Program-made: the position numbers and the translations under genes | Source: Neorhizobium huautlense | GTDB lineage: Bacteria; Pseudomonadota; Alphaproteobacteria; Rhizobiales; Rhizobiaceae | Assembly (NCBI RefSeq): GCF_030811685.1 | Contig: NZ_JAUSRF010000006.1 | Span: 124,001 to 188,000 of the forward strand | Reading direction: 5' to 3' | Length of the DNA stretch: 64,000 nucleotides | The notes under the pieces: generated by a model | Told to the model about the DNA's origin: nothing | Database searches by the model: none | The model's input: only the letters and a program-made list of their open reading frames with translations | In this document: piece by piece, positions 18,280 to 26,676 of the stretch | Position numbering within the stretch: position 1 is the first letter of the stretch | Layout of the letters: every line of letters starts with the position of its first letter

Positions 18280-18322
18280 AGGGCTTTCTACTTGGTGTCG
18301 CGGGCCGTGGCTTTGCTTCTAG

Positions 18323-18985
18323 TCAATCGCCGGCGTTTCTCAATGCCAGGGCAGCACCAAGGGGCCCAAGAACGGCAAAAAACATCGTGATTGCCACCAA
18401 TATCAGGAATGGCGGCATGAAGGGAGCGGGGTCCTGCACGGCGGCATAGGATGCGCTGACTCCGAAAATCAGCACCGGGATCGCCAGCGGCAGGACCAGA
18501 ATGGAGACCAGCAACCCGCCACGGGGCAGGGCGACCGCCACGGCGGCGCCGACAGCGCCGATAAAGGTCAGCGCCGGTGTGCCGACCAGAAGCGTCAGCA
18601 TGGTCGCGCCGATCGCTACCTCGTCCATGTTCATGAACAGGCCGAGAAGCGGCGAGGCGATCACCAGCGGCAGGCCGTTGCCCAGCCAGTGGGCCAGGCA
18701 TTTGACCAGCACGGTCAGCGCCAGCGGATGTTCCTGCATGAGGATCAGGTCGAGCGATCCATCCTCACGATCGGTCTGGAACATGCGGTCGAGGCCAAGC
18801 AGCGCCGAAAGAAGCGCGCCGATCCAGACGATGGCGGGACCAATACGGGACAGAAGGTTGAGGTCGGGACCGACGCCGAAGGGAATGACGGCAACGACGG
18901 TGGTAAAAAACAACACGCCGATCAGCGCGCCACCACCGGCGCGGACTGAAAGTTTGAGGTCGCGAAGAAGGAGAGCGATCACCAC
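18323..18985 (-). CDS. ccmB: Heme exporter permease CcmB
   Basis: A 220-aa permease with six membrane segments. Family marks are the N-terminal LLLRDLKLSVRAGG and FQTDREDGSLDLILMQEHPL. With CcmA it forms the ABC component that uses ATP to release holo-CcmE. The GTG at 18985 overlaps the ccmA stop by seven bases. A second GTG at 18982 would give a four-base overlap and cannot be excluded. Confidence 0.94.
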   Translation of the reverse strand: MVIALLLRDLKLSVRAGGGALIGVLFFTTVVAVIPFGVGPDLNLLSRIGPAIVWIGALLSALLGLDRMFQTDREDGSLDLILMQEHPLALTVLVKCLAHWLGNGLPLVIASPLLGLFMNMDEVAIGATMLTLLVGTPALTFIGAVGAAVAVALPRGGLLVSILVLPLAIPVLIFGVSASYAAVQDPAPFMPPFLILVAITMFFAVLGPLGAALALRNAGD

Positions 18986-19650
18986 ATGCTCTCCATCACG
19001 CCGGCAAAGCCCGTCATCTTCAATTCCTGCGCATTCTCCAGCCCGAGCGGCTGATGGGTGGCCGCGAGTACGATACCGTCGTGACCGAGGTGATCCTTTA
19101 TCAGAGCGGTGAACACGCTTTCGGCACTCACATCAAGTGCCGCTGTTGGTTCGTCGAGGATCCAGACCGGACGCCAGGCGACCAGCAGTTTGGCAAAGGC
19201 CATACGACGTTGCTGGCCAGCGGAAAGATATCCGAAGGGAAGGTGGGTGATGCCGCTAAGCCCAACGGCGTCCGCTGCGCCCGTGACCGTCATTCCCCGC
19301 CCGCCGGCAAAATCGCCAACGAAGTTCTGCCAGAATTCGAGGTTTTCCCGGACAGACAGTTCCGCTTTCATGGCATTGCGATGGCCGAGATAATGGCAGG
19401 CTTCCGATGCCCGTGTGCCGGGCTCTGCACCGTCCGATTCCCAAGTCACACGACCGCTTTCCGGGCGCAGCAGTCCGGCGACTGCCCGCAGCAGCGTGGA
19501 TTTTCCCGAACCATTGCGGCCGGTCAGGATCAGGCTCTCGCCGGCGCTGAGGGTGAAGGAGACATCCTTGAAAATAAGGTCTTCTCCGCGTCTCGCGCTC
19601 AGCGCTTCTACCGTCAGTCGCATCTGCGGGCTTTCGTTGTGTTTCATCAT
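18979..19650 (-). CDS. ccmA: Cytochrome c biogenesis ATP-binding protein CcmA
   Basis: A 223-aa ABC ATPase. It has Walker A GRNGSGKST near residue 45, the signature LSAGQQRRMAFAKL, Walker B VWILDEPTAALD and the H-loop AATHQPL. First gene of the ccm operon on the minus strand, divergent from acnA across a 240-nt gap. Two adjacent ATG codons (19650 and 19647) are possible starts. TTGCCA/TAAGAA elements 17 nt apart near 19700-19735 could be its promoter, but the match is weak. Confidence 0.95.
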   Translation of the reverse strand: MMKHNESPQMRLTVEALSARRGEDLIFKDVSFTLSAGESLILTGRNGSGKSTLLRAVAGLLRPESGRVTWESDGAEPGTRASEACHYLGHRNAMKAELSVRENLEFWQNFVGDFAGGRGMTVTGAADAVGLSGITHLPFGYLSAGQQRRMAFAKLLVAWRPVWILDEPTAALDVSAESVFTALIKDHLGHDGIVLAATHQPLGLENAQELKMTGFAGVMESMW

Positions 19651-19890
19651 CCAGCCAAAAAATCTGACGTGACTTGCGGCATGGGGTCTGGAAGGCTTCT
19701 TAGAAACTATCTATATACATGGCAACCACGCCAGCGGTCGGCGTGATTTCCACCTGGCGCCGGACCTGAAGACCACAAATCTTCTCGTGCGGACAGCGGA
19801 AATGGCCGCACCCGCATCCTTAGTGCATTTAAAAGTGCATAGGCGTCCGCACGCGCGTGTTGGCTCTTGATATCAGCGGGGTTGTTTTCC

Positions 19891-22584
19891 GTGACGAAAT
19901 CTATCGATAGCTTCCAATGTCGCTCCGTCCTTACCGTTGGCGGTAAGGACTATGTCTATTTCAGCCTGCCCAAGGCCGAGGCGAACGGTCTGCCGGGCGT
20001 TTCCAAATTGCCCTTTTCCATGAAGGTGCTGCTGGAAAACCTGCTGCGCTTCGAAGACGGCCAGTCCGTCACGAAGGAGCAGATTCTCTCTGTTGCCGAA
20101 TGGCTGAACAACAAGGGCCTGACCGAGGCCGAAATCGCCTATCGCCCGGCCCGCGTTCTCATGCAGGACTTTACCGGCGTTCCGGCGGTCGTCGATCTTG
20201 CCGCCATGCGTGACGGTATCAAATCGCTCGGCGGCGATCCGGAAAAGATCAATCCGCTCGTGCCCGTCGATCTCGTCATCGACCACTCGGTGATCGTCGA
20301 TGAATTCGGCACGCCGACTGCCTTTTCCCGCAATGTGGAACTTGAATACCAGCGCAACGGCGAACGGTATCGCTTCCTCAAATGGGGTCAGCAGGCGTTC
20401 AAGAATTTTCGCGTCGTGCCCCCCGGCACGGGTATCTGTCACCAGGTCAATCTCGAATATCTCGGTCAGACAGTCTGGACCAACGAGGAAGACGGTGAAA
20501 CCGTCGCCTATCCCGACACATGCGTGGGTACGGATTCGCACACAACCATGATCAACGGTCTCGGCGTGCTCGGCTGGGGCGTCGGCGGTATCGAGGCGGA
20601 AGCCTCCATGCTCGGCCAGCCGGTTTCCATGTTGTTGCCGGAAGTGATCGGCTTCAAGCTGACCGGCAAGCTGAAGGAAGGCGTGACCGCGACCGACCTC
20701 GTGCTCACCGTCGTGCAGATGCTGCGCAAGAATGGCGTGGTGTCCAAGTTCGTCGAATTCTATGGTGCAGGCATGGACAACATGCCGCTCGCCGACCGCG
20801 CGACGATCGGCAATATGGGCCCGGAATACGGCGCGACCTGCGGTTTCTTCCCGGTGGATGGCGAAACGATCAATTACCTGACCATGTCCGGCCGCACCCA
20901 TGACCGGATTGCTCTTGTCGAGGCCTATTCGAAGGCGCAGGGGATGTGGCGTGACGGCGACGGCTCCGATCTCGTGTTCACCGACACGCTGGAACTCGAT
21001 CTCGGCGATGTCGTGCCGTCCATGGCAGGTCCAAAACGTCCCGAAGGTCGTATTCCGCTCGAAAACATTGCTTCCGGTTTCGCCGGTTCGATGGACGCCG
21101 ATTACAAGAAGCCGGGTCAGCTCGATAACCGTTATGCGGTTGAAGGCACCGATTTCGATCTCGGCCATGGCGACGTGGCAATTGCCGCCATCACCTCCTG
21201 CACCAACACATCGAACCCGTCCGTGCTGATCGCTGCCGGTCTTCTCGCCCGCAACGCGGTTGCCAAAGGTCTGAAGACGGCACCGTGGGTGAAGACATCG
21301 CTTGCACCGGGGTCCCAGGTGGTCGGCGAATATCTCGCCAGGTCCGGCCTGCAGACGGATCTCGATGCGCTCGGCTTTAACCTCGTCGGTTTCGGCTGCA
21401 CCACCTGCATCGGCAATTCCGGCCCGCTGCCGGCGCCGATTTCCAAGACGATCAATGACAAGGGTCTGATCGTTTCAGGTGTTCTCTCCGGCAATCGCAA
21501 TTTCGAAGGTCGTATCTCGCCGGATGTGCAGGCCAACTATCTGGCTTCGCCGCCGCTGGTTGTCGCTTACGCGCTGGCCGGCACGGTGCAGAAGGACCTG
21601 ACGACGGAACCGCTCGGAACGGGAAGCGATGGCCAGCCGGTGTTCCTCAAGGATGTCTGGCCGACATCGGCCGAGGTGCAGGAATTCATCCAGACATATG
21701 TCACCCGCGAACTGTACGAAACAAAATATGCCGACGTGTTCAAGGGCGATGAGAACTGGCAGGCGGTGCAGATCCCGGATGGCGATACCTATGCATGGGA
21801 CGACAACTCGACCTATGTGCAGAACCCGCCTTATTTCGTCGGCATGGGCAAGACCGGCTCGGGCCTCAAGAACATCAAGGGCGCCCGCGTGCTCGGTCTC
21901 TTCGGCGACAAGATCACCACCGACCACATTTCTCCGGCCGGTTCGATCAAGGCGTCCTCGCCGGCCGGTGCTTACCTCACGGAAAACGGCGTCTCCGTTG
22001 CCGATTTCAACCAGTACGGCACGCGTCGTGGCAATCACGAAGTGATGATGCGCGGTACCTTCGCCAATATCCGCATTCGTAATCACATGCTTGGACCGAA
22101 CGGTAAGGAAGGTGGCTTCACGATCCACTATCCGTCCAAGGAAGAGATGTCGATTTACGACGCTGCGATGAAGTACAAGGATGAAGGCACGCCGCTGGTC
22201 ATCTTCGCCGGTGTCGAATATGGCAACGGGTCTTCGCGTGACTGGGCTGCCAAGGGCACCAACCTGCTTGGTGTCAAGGCGGTCATCGCTCAGTCCTTTG
22301 AGCGTATCCACCGCTCCAATCTGGTCGGCATGGGCGTCGTTCCCTTCACTTTCGAGGAAGGCACGACATGGGCCTCGCTCGACCTCAAGGGTGACGAAAC
22401 CGTCACCATCGAGGGCCTTGAAGGCGATATCAAGCCGCGCGAATGGAAGATCGCCAGGATCAGCTACGCGGATGGCACGGAGAAGGACGTCAAAATCCTC
22501 TGCCGCATCGATACGCTGGATGAAGTCATCTACATGAACAATGGCGGCATTCTGCAAACCGTTCTTCGCGATCTCGCCGCGTAA
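19891..22584 (+). CDS. acnA: Aconitate hydratase A
   Basis: Aconitase of the TCA cycle (citrate to isocitrate), an 897-aa cytoplasmic [4Fe-4S] enzyme. The cluster cysteines are in [11 protein letters not shown] and [12 protein letters not shown], and the active-site [10 protein letters not shown] is near the C-terminus. The family start at [11 protein letters not shown] indicates the GTG at 19891; a TTG at 19867 only lengthens the frame. The 240-nt gap to ccmA contains a direct repeat AGTGCAT near 19822-19840, and I see no convincing operator in it. Confidence 0.96.
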   Translation: MTKSIDSFQCRSVLTVGGKDYVYFSLPKAEANGLPGVSKLPFSMKVLLENLLRFEDGQSVTKEQILSVAEWLNNKGLTEAEIAYRPARVLMQDFTGVPAVVDLAAMRDGIKSLGGDPEKINPLVPVDLVIDHSVIVDEFGTPTAFSRNVELEYQRNGERYRFLKWGQQAFKNFRVVPPGTGICHQVNLEYLGQTVWTNEEDGETVAYPDTCVGTDSHTTMINGLGVLGWGVGGIEAEASMLGQPVSMLLPEVIGFKLTGKLKEGVTATDLVLTVVQMLRKNGVVSKFVEFYGAGMDNMPLADRATIGNMGPEYGATCGFFPVDGETINYLTMSGRTHDRIALVEAYSKAQGMWRDGDGSDLVFTDTLELDLGDVVPSMAGPKRPEGRIPLENIASGFAGSMDADYKKPGQLDNRYAVEGTDFDLGHGDVAIAAITSCTNTSNPSVLIAAGLLARNAVAKGLKTAPWVKTSLAPGSQVVGEYLARSGLQTDLDALGFNLVGFGCTTCIGNSGPLPAPISKTINDKGLIVSGVLSGNRNFEGRISPDVQANYLASPPLVVAYALAGTVQKDLTTEPLGTGSDGQPVFLKDVWPTSAEVQEFIQTYVTRELYETKYADVFKGDENWQAVQIPDGDTYAWDDNSTYVQNPPYFVGMGKTGSGLKNIKGARVLGLFGDKITTDHISPAGSIKASSPAGAYLTENGVSVADFNQYGTRRGNHEVMMRGTFANIRIRNHMLGPNGKEGGFTIHYPSKEEMSIYDAAMKYKDEGTPLVIFAGVEYGNGSSRDWAAKGTNLLGVKAVIAQSFERIHRSNLVGMGVVPFTFEEGTTWASLDLKGDETVTIEGLEGDIKPREWKIARISYADGTEKDVKILCRIDTLDEVIYMNNGGILQTVLRDLAA

Positions 22585-22591
22585 AAAACAC

Positions 22592-22627
22592 AACACCCGC
22601 CGGATCATCCGGCGGGTGTTTTTCTTT
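22592..22627 (+). terminator. Terminator of acnA
   Basis: A perfect stem of 12 or more base pairs, AACACCCGCCGG/CCGGCGGGTGTT, is followed by TTTTTCTTT. It is one of the strongest terminators in the window. Confidence 0.92.
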
Positions 22628-22676
22628 CCAAAGTCCCGCCTAAAATCCCGCATCGCATTTCTCAGGTTTCCCGCCC

Positions 22677-23414
22677 TTGTCCCTCATCATTTTCATCGGG
22701 ATGGCAGTCACCGTCTTCCTGACGTCGCTGCTCTCCGGCATCTTTGGCATGGCTGGCGGGTTGATCCTGCTCTGGGTGCTGCTTTTCCTTTATCCAGTCG
22801 GCACCGCCATCGCGATCCAGGGCGTCATCCAGATGGTGTCGAACGGTTCGCGCGCATGGTTTTCACGCGCCTATATCGACTGGAAGATCCTTGCCGTCCT
22901 GTGCTCTGGTGTGGCGGTTTCTGCTCTCATCCTGTTCATCACCAGCTACACGCCCAACCTGTTGGTGGTACTGATCGGTGTCGGTCTGATGCCGATCCTT
23001 GTCTGGCTGCCGGTCAACAAACTGAAGCTCGACGCCTCGCGTCCCTCGCATGCATTTCTCGCCGGGGTACTGTCCGGTGGCATGACGATCAGCGTCGGCG
23101 TCGCCGGACCGACGGTCGATATCTTTTTCATCCGCACGGAGATGGATCGCCGCAAGGTCATCGCCACCAAGGCTTCGATCCAGACGCTCTCGCATCTCGC
23201 CAAGATCGCCTTCTACTGGGATGCCGCCTCGCAACTACCGACGGTCGATGCCATTGCCGTGCTGATCGCTGCCCCGATCGCCATACTCGGCGCGCGCGCC
23301 GGAAACGGCATCCTGCAACGGATAACCGACGCCAATTTCCGCAGCTGGACGCGTTGGGTGGTGACGGGGGTCGGGGCAGTTTACCTGACGCAAGGCCTGC
23401 TAAAACTGCTTTGA
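22677..23414 (+). CDS. TauE/SafE-family anion exporter
   Basis: A 245-aa protein with seven to eight membrane segments and the family motif SGIFGMAGGLILLWVLL near the N-terminus, repeated in degenerate form as LAGVLSGGMTISVGVAGPTVDIFF. This family (formerly DUF81) exports sulfite or organosulfonates, but the substrate here is unknown. The start is a TTG at 22677, with CAGG upstream. An ATG at 22701 would remove the first eight residues. It follows the acnA terminator. Confidence 0.82.
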   Translation: MSLIIFIGMAVTVFLTSLLSGIFGMAGGLILLWVLLFLYPVGTAIAIQGVIQMVSNGSRAWFSRAYIDWKILAVLCSGVAVSALILFITSYTPNLLVVLIGVGLMPILVWLPVNKLKLDASRPSHAFLAGVLSGGMTISVGVAGPTVDIFFIRTEMDRRKVIATKASIQTLSHLAKIAFYWDAASQLPTVDAIAVLIAAPIAILGARAGNGILQRITDANFRSWTRWVVTGVGAVYLTQGLLKLL

Positions 23415-23603
23415 CCTTCTTGGAATCTTCAGCAATTCATGGCAACTCATCAGGAAACATGACAGGGTAACCGATCACGTATCTGGTCCTCACCCTGTTG
23501 TGACTTCCGTTTGACCGGATGGATTGAGTATTTTGCAGGGGAAGATGTGCGTGGCCGTTCCGTCACCGCCGTGACGTTCCGGTTCGCAAGAGGGTTTTGT
23601 TCG

Positions 23604-24368
23604 ATGTTTCCGACTGTCCGTAGTGCCGCATTGCTGATCGGCCTGTTTTCTGCTTGCCCGTTTTATGCAGGTATGGCTGTTGCCGGCGATATTGCGGAAC
23701 CGAAGGGGGTCGTTGAGCTCTTTACCTCGCAGGGCTGCGCTTCATGCCCACCTGCCGATGCCACGTTGAAGAAACTCGTGGAGCAGGGCGATGTCGTCGC
23801 ACTCTCCTATCACGTCGATTACTGGAACTATCTCGGCTGGACCGATACGCTGAGTTCCAAGGAAAACACCGAGCGCCAGTATGGCTATGCCCATGCCTTC
23901 AATCGCAGCGGCGTCTACACGCCGCAGGCCGTCGTCAACGGCCGTGATCACCTGATCGGAACGGATCTGGCTGCCATCAACCAGAAGATGGATGGCATGA
24001 AAAGCGCGGGCCAGGGCCTGACCATACCGGTGAAGGCCGCGATGAACGGTGAGGAGATCGATATCAATATCGGTCCCGGCACCGGCAAGGCCGATATCGT
24101 CATCGCCTATTTCACCAAGAAGGAAAAGGTCGAGGTTCAGAAGGGCGAGAACACCGGCAAGCAGATGGAATATTGGCACAGCGTCTACGATGTGCAGACT
24201 GTCGGCATGTGGGATGGCAAGGACATGAAGATCACGGTGCCGGCGCGTACCTTGGGCAAGGGCAAGAAGGATGGCTGCGCCATTCTCCTGCAGTCTTCCA
24301 AGACGGGCGGTGAGCCCGCTGAAATCATCGGCGCAACCGTGCTGATGGCCGGCCGCAAGCGCGACTGA
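23604..24368 (+). CDS. DUF1223 exported thioredoxin-fold protein
   Basis: A 254-aa protein with a clear signal peptide (about residues 1-28). The mature part opens with VVELFTSQGCASCPPAD, a CxxC motif in a thioredoxin-like fold that defines DUF1223. Other landmarks are YHVDYWNYLGWTD and YTPQAVVNGRDHLIG. It is probably a periplasmic redox protein of unassigned substrate. ATG 23604 with GAGGG upstream is preferred over the longer frame from 23511. Confidence 0.85.
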   Translation: MFPTVRSAALLIGLFSACPFYAGMAVAGDIAEPKGVVELFTSQGCASCPPADATLKKLVEQGDVVALSYHVDYWNYLGWTDTLSSKENTERQYGYAHAFNRSGVYTPQAVVNGRDHLIGTDLAAINQKMDGMKSAGQGLTIPVKAAMNGEEIDINIGPGTGKADIVIAYFTKKEKVEVQKGENTGKQMEYWHSVYDVQTVGMWDGKDMKITVPARTLGKGKKDGCAILLQSSKTGGEPAEIIGATVLMAGRKRD

Positions 24369-24683
24369 TATTCTTCTGCTCGATCTGTTCTGAGGAGAAA
24401 CCGGCACTGGTTGTGCCCGGTAGGGTGTTGGTTGCCCGATCCGAGGCGTTGGGGGGCTGGGGGTAAGGGTCAGCGCTCCGGACCGGGCTTGTTTGACGCG
24501 ATGGCGTCAACCAACAACGCCAATCTCGCTTCGGATTCGGGCACTGTTTTGACCGAAATGCGGCGAGAAAAATTTACATCCTTTGATTTTGCAAGGCTTT
24601 GCTACATCAACCGTCTGCGGCTTGCATTTTATGCCTGCTGAGGCACACTGTCATATCTCTGCAATAGACGATCTGGAGCCGTG
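24369..24683. other. Gap of 315 nt with one palindrome
   Basis: No convincing gene is seen; a 76-codon open frame here has no ribosome-binding site and no recognisable product. The interval holds the palindrome TTGACGC-GATG-GCGTCAA (24493-24510). That could be a GntR-like operator or a hairpin. The leader of the DUF2794 gene follows. Confidence 0.5.
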
Positions 24684-25073
24684 ATGACTGATCAGCCGGA
24701 TTTTCCGAGGGGATCAAAACCCGAAGACGGTAGCGTCGTTGTCGATCTCAACCAGTACAAACAGAACCGCGATCCGCTGCCCATCACGTTTCACCGGCGT
24801 GAGCTGGATGCTATTCTTTGGATCTACGGGCGCATGGTGGGAGAGGGCGAGTGGAAAGACTATGCCATCGACCATACCAAGGAGAAGGCGGTGTTTTCCG
24901 TCTTCAAGCGCTCCGGCGAGATGCCGCTCTTCCGTATCGAAAAAAATCCGAAACTTGCTGCCAAGCAGGGTGCTTATTCCGTCGTCAACACGCATGGCAT
25001 GATCCTGAAGCGCGGTCACGATCTGCAGCAGGTTCTGAAAGTGTTCGACAAGGTGCTGAAGCTTGTCGACTGA
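24684..25073 (+). CDS. DUF2794 protein
   Basis: A 129-aa soluble protein without signal peptide or membrane segment. It matches the alphaproteobacterial family DUF2794 (TFHRRELDAILWIYGRMVGEGEWKDYAID, AVFSVFKRSGEMPLFRIEK, given as landmarks). Function is unknown. ATG 24684 is chosen over the GTG three bases earlier because GGAG is then five bases away. It is convergent with the GNAT gene. Confidence 0.82.
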   Translation: MTDQPDFPRGSKPEDGSVVVDLNQYKQNRDPLPITFHRRELDAILWIYGRMVGEGEWKDYAIDHTKEKAVFSVFKRSGEMPLFRIEKNPKLAAKQGAYSVVNTHGMILKRGHDLQQVLKVFDKVLKLVD

Positions 25074-25079
25074 CCGCTC

Positions 25080-25637
25080 CTATTCGGAAAAAAGCGAGCC
25101 GGGATAAGCCGCCGGGTCCGGTGCGGTCTCCGTACCCTCGCCAAGCGCGATCTGCATGAAAACCGTATCCAGCCATTTGCCATGCTTGAAACCGGTGCCG
25201 TTCATCGTGCCGGTCATTTCGAAACCGAGACTTTTGTGGACGGCGACCGAGGCCGGGCTGGCGCCGCCGATGACGGCCGCCATCTGACGAAAACCAAGCG
25301 CTTCGCAACGAATGATCAGTTCTTTCAACAGCGCCTTGCCAACGCCTTTTCCGCGGGCTTGTGGGCCCAGATAGATCGAATCCTCCACCAGCCAGCGATA
25401 GGCCGGGCGCGTGCGAAAGGCTGAGGCATAGGCATAACCGAGAAGCATGCCGTCTTCCGCTTCGGCAGCGATGTAGGGATAGCCCTTTTCCCTGATCGCC
25501 TGGAAGCGGTCGGTCATCTCCGCCTGATCCGGCGGCGTGATCTCGTAACTTGCGGTGCCGTTGAGCACGCTGTCGCGGTAGATTTCGGTAATCGCGAAAA
25601 GGTCGGCGGGGGTTGCGTCGCGCAGGCGAAAAGTCAT
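25080..25637 (-). CDS. GNAT N-acetyltransferase, MnaT/Pat-like
   Basis: A 185-aa acetyltransferase. The acetyl-CoA loop GPQARGKGVGKALL is near residue 95. The N-terminal LRDATPADLFAITEIYRDSVLNGTASYE and the SPASVAVHKSLGFEMTG stretch resemble the phosphinothricin/methionine-sulfone acetyltransferase group (MddA/MnaT). Likely substrates are amino-acid analogues, but this is family inference. It ends six bases from the convergent DUF2794 gene. Confidence 0.85.
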   Translation of the reverse strand: MTFRLRDATPADLFAITEIYRDSVLNGTASYEITPPDQAEMTDRFQAIREKGYPYIAAEAEDGMLLGYAYASAFRTRPAYRWLVEDSIYLGPQARGKGVGKALLKELIIRCEALGFRQMAAVIGGASPASVAVHKSLGFEMTGTMNGTGFKHGKWLDTVFMQIALGEGTETAPDPAAYPGSLFSE

Positions 25638-25696
25638 GGCAGGGTGTCACGGTGGCGGGATGTTTTCGAGGCTATGCGGCTGCGCCAAATCCCGCA

Positions 25697-25727
25697 ACAA
25701 AAAAGGCGACCCGAAGGCCGCCTTTCC
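25697..25727 (-). terminator. Terminator of the Bax-inhibitor-1 gene
   Basis: AAGGCG...CGCCTT encloses the ACC-CGAA-GGC core and is followed by TTTTTT in the minus-strand transcript. The 27-nt core is identical to the rplS terminator. Confidence 0.85.
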
Positions 25728-25745
25728 TAATCCATGTATTCCTGA

Positions 25746-26480
25746 TTAGTCGCGGTTTCCGAGGAAGCGCAGCATGAACAGGAACAGGTTGATGAAGTCC
25801 AGATACAGGGTCAGAGCGCCCATGATGGCCATGCGGCCGGTCGTGGCGACGTCATTGCCTTCGTAATACATTTCCTTGATCTTCTGCGTATCGTAGGCGG
25901 TGAGGCCTGCGAAGATCAGCACGCCGATCGCGGAGATGGCGAAGCCGAGTGCCGAAGACGCCAGGAAAATGTTGACGATCGAGGCGATGATCAGGCCGAA
26001 CAGACCCATGATCAGGAACGAACCCATCGCCGACAGGTCCTTCTTGGTGCTGTAGCCGTAAAGCGACAGCGCGCCGAAGGAGGCGGCGGTGACGAAGAAG
26101 GTCTGCACGATGCTCTGGCCCGTATAGACCAGGAAGATCGACGACAGCGAAAGGCCCATCAGCGCCGCATAAATCCAGAACGTCGTCTGCGCAGCAGAAA
26201 CGCTCATCTTGTGGATGCGGAAGCTGAGGAAGAACACAAGCGCGATCGGCGCGAGCATCACGACCCAGCGAAGCGGCGAGCCATACATGGCCTGCGCGAA
26301 TGCGGGGCTGTTGAGTGCAGCCGTATAGGTGCCGTAGGCAGCCAGGCCGGTGATCGCAAGACCGAGCGCCATCAGGTTGTACACCTTCAGCATATGGGCC
26401 CGCAGGCCCTGATCGATCATCGCGCCCGACTGTACGCCGCCGCGTGCCATGCGGTCTTGGTAGTGGTGGGGATCAGCCAT
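25746..26480 (-). CDS. Bax inhibitor-1/YccA-family membrane protein
   Basis: A 244-aa protein with seven membrane segments, typical of the BI-1/YbhL group. Landmarks are MLKVYNLMALGLAITGLAAYG, the central FGALSLYGYSTKKDL and the C-terminal GLTAYDTQKIKEMYYEGND motif with the paired acidic residues that in homologues gate a calcium leak. A GAGAGGAAACC Shine-Dalgarno stretch precedes the ATG. It is monocistronic. Confidence 0.92.
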   Translation of the reverse strand: MADPHHYQDRMARGGVQSGAMIDQGLRAHMLKVYNLMALGLAITGLAAYGTYTAALNSPAFAQAMYGSPLRWVVMLAPIALVFFLSFRIHKMSVSAAQTTFWIYAALMGLSLSSIFLVYTGQSIVQTFFVTAASFGALSLYGYSTKKDLSAMGSFLIMGLFGLIIASIVNIFLASSALGFAISAIGVLIFAGLTAYDTQKIKEMYYEGNDVATTGRMAIMGALTLYLDFINLFLFMLRFLGNRD

Positions 26481-26676
26481 GGTTTCCTCTCAAAAGCTCC
26501 GAGATCTTTTCGGTGTGCGGGGGAAATCCCGGGCGCCGCTGCGGAGCTCCAGCAAGCATGAGCAGAATATGCTGGTAGTTGCGTTATCATTCAAGGCTTT
26601 GAGACCCGAATCCCGAAAGTGAAGAGAATTTAATGCGCCAACCCATGTCCAGACCTGACGATCGTCAGGCCTCACG

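Noticed and set aside
19690..19715. TTCT-T-AGAA stretch in the ccmA-acnA gap as an Irr iron-control element
   Set aside because: The half-sites are too short and do not match the full iron-control element, so no regulator is assigned.
19873..21168. 431-codon minus-strand frame opposite acnA
   Set aside because: It is a mirror of the acnA codon pattern with no recognisable protein.
24411..24641. 76-codon plus-strand frame between the DUF1223 and DUF2794 genes
   Set aside because: It has no Shine-Dalgarno and no family match, and it overlaps a palindrome. It is treated as non-coding.
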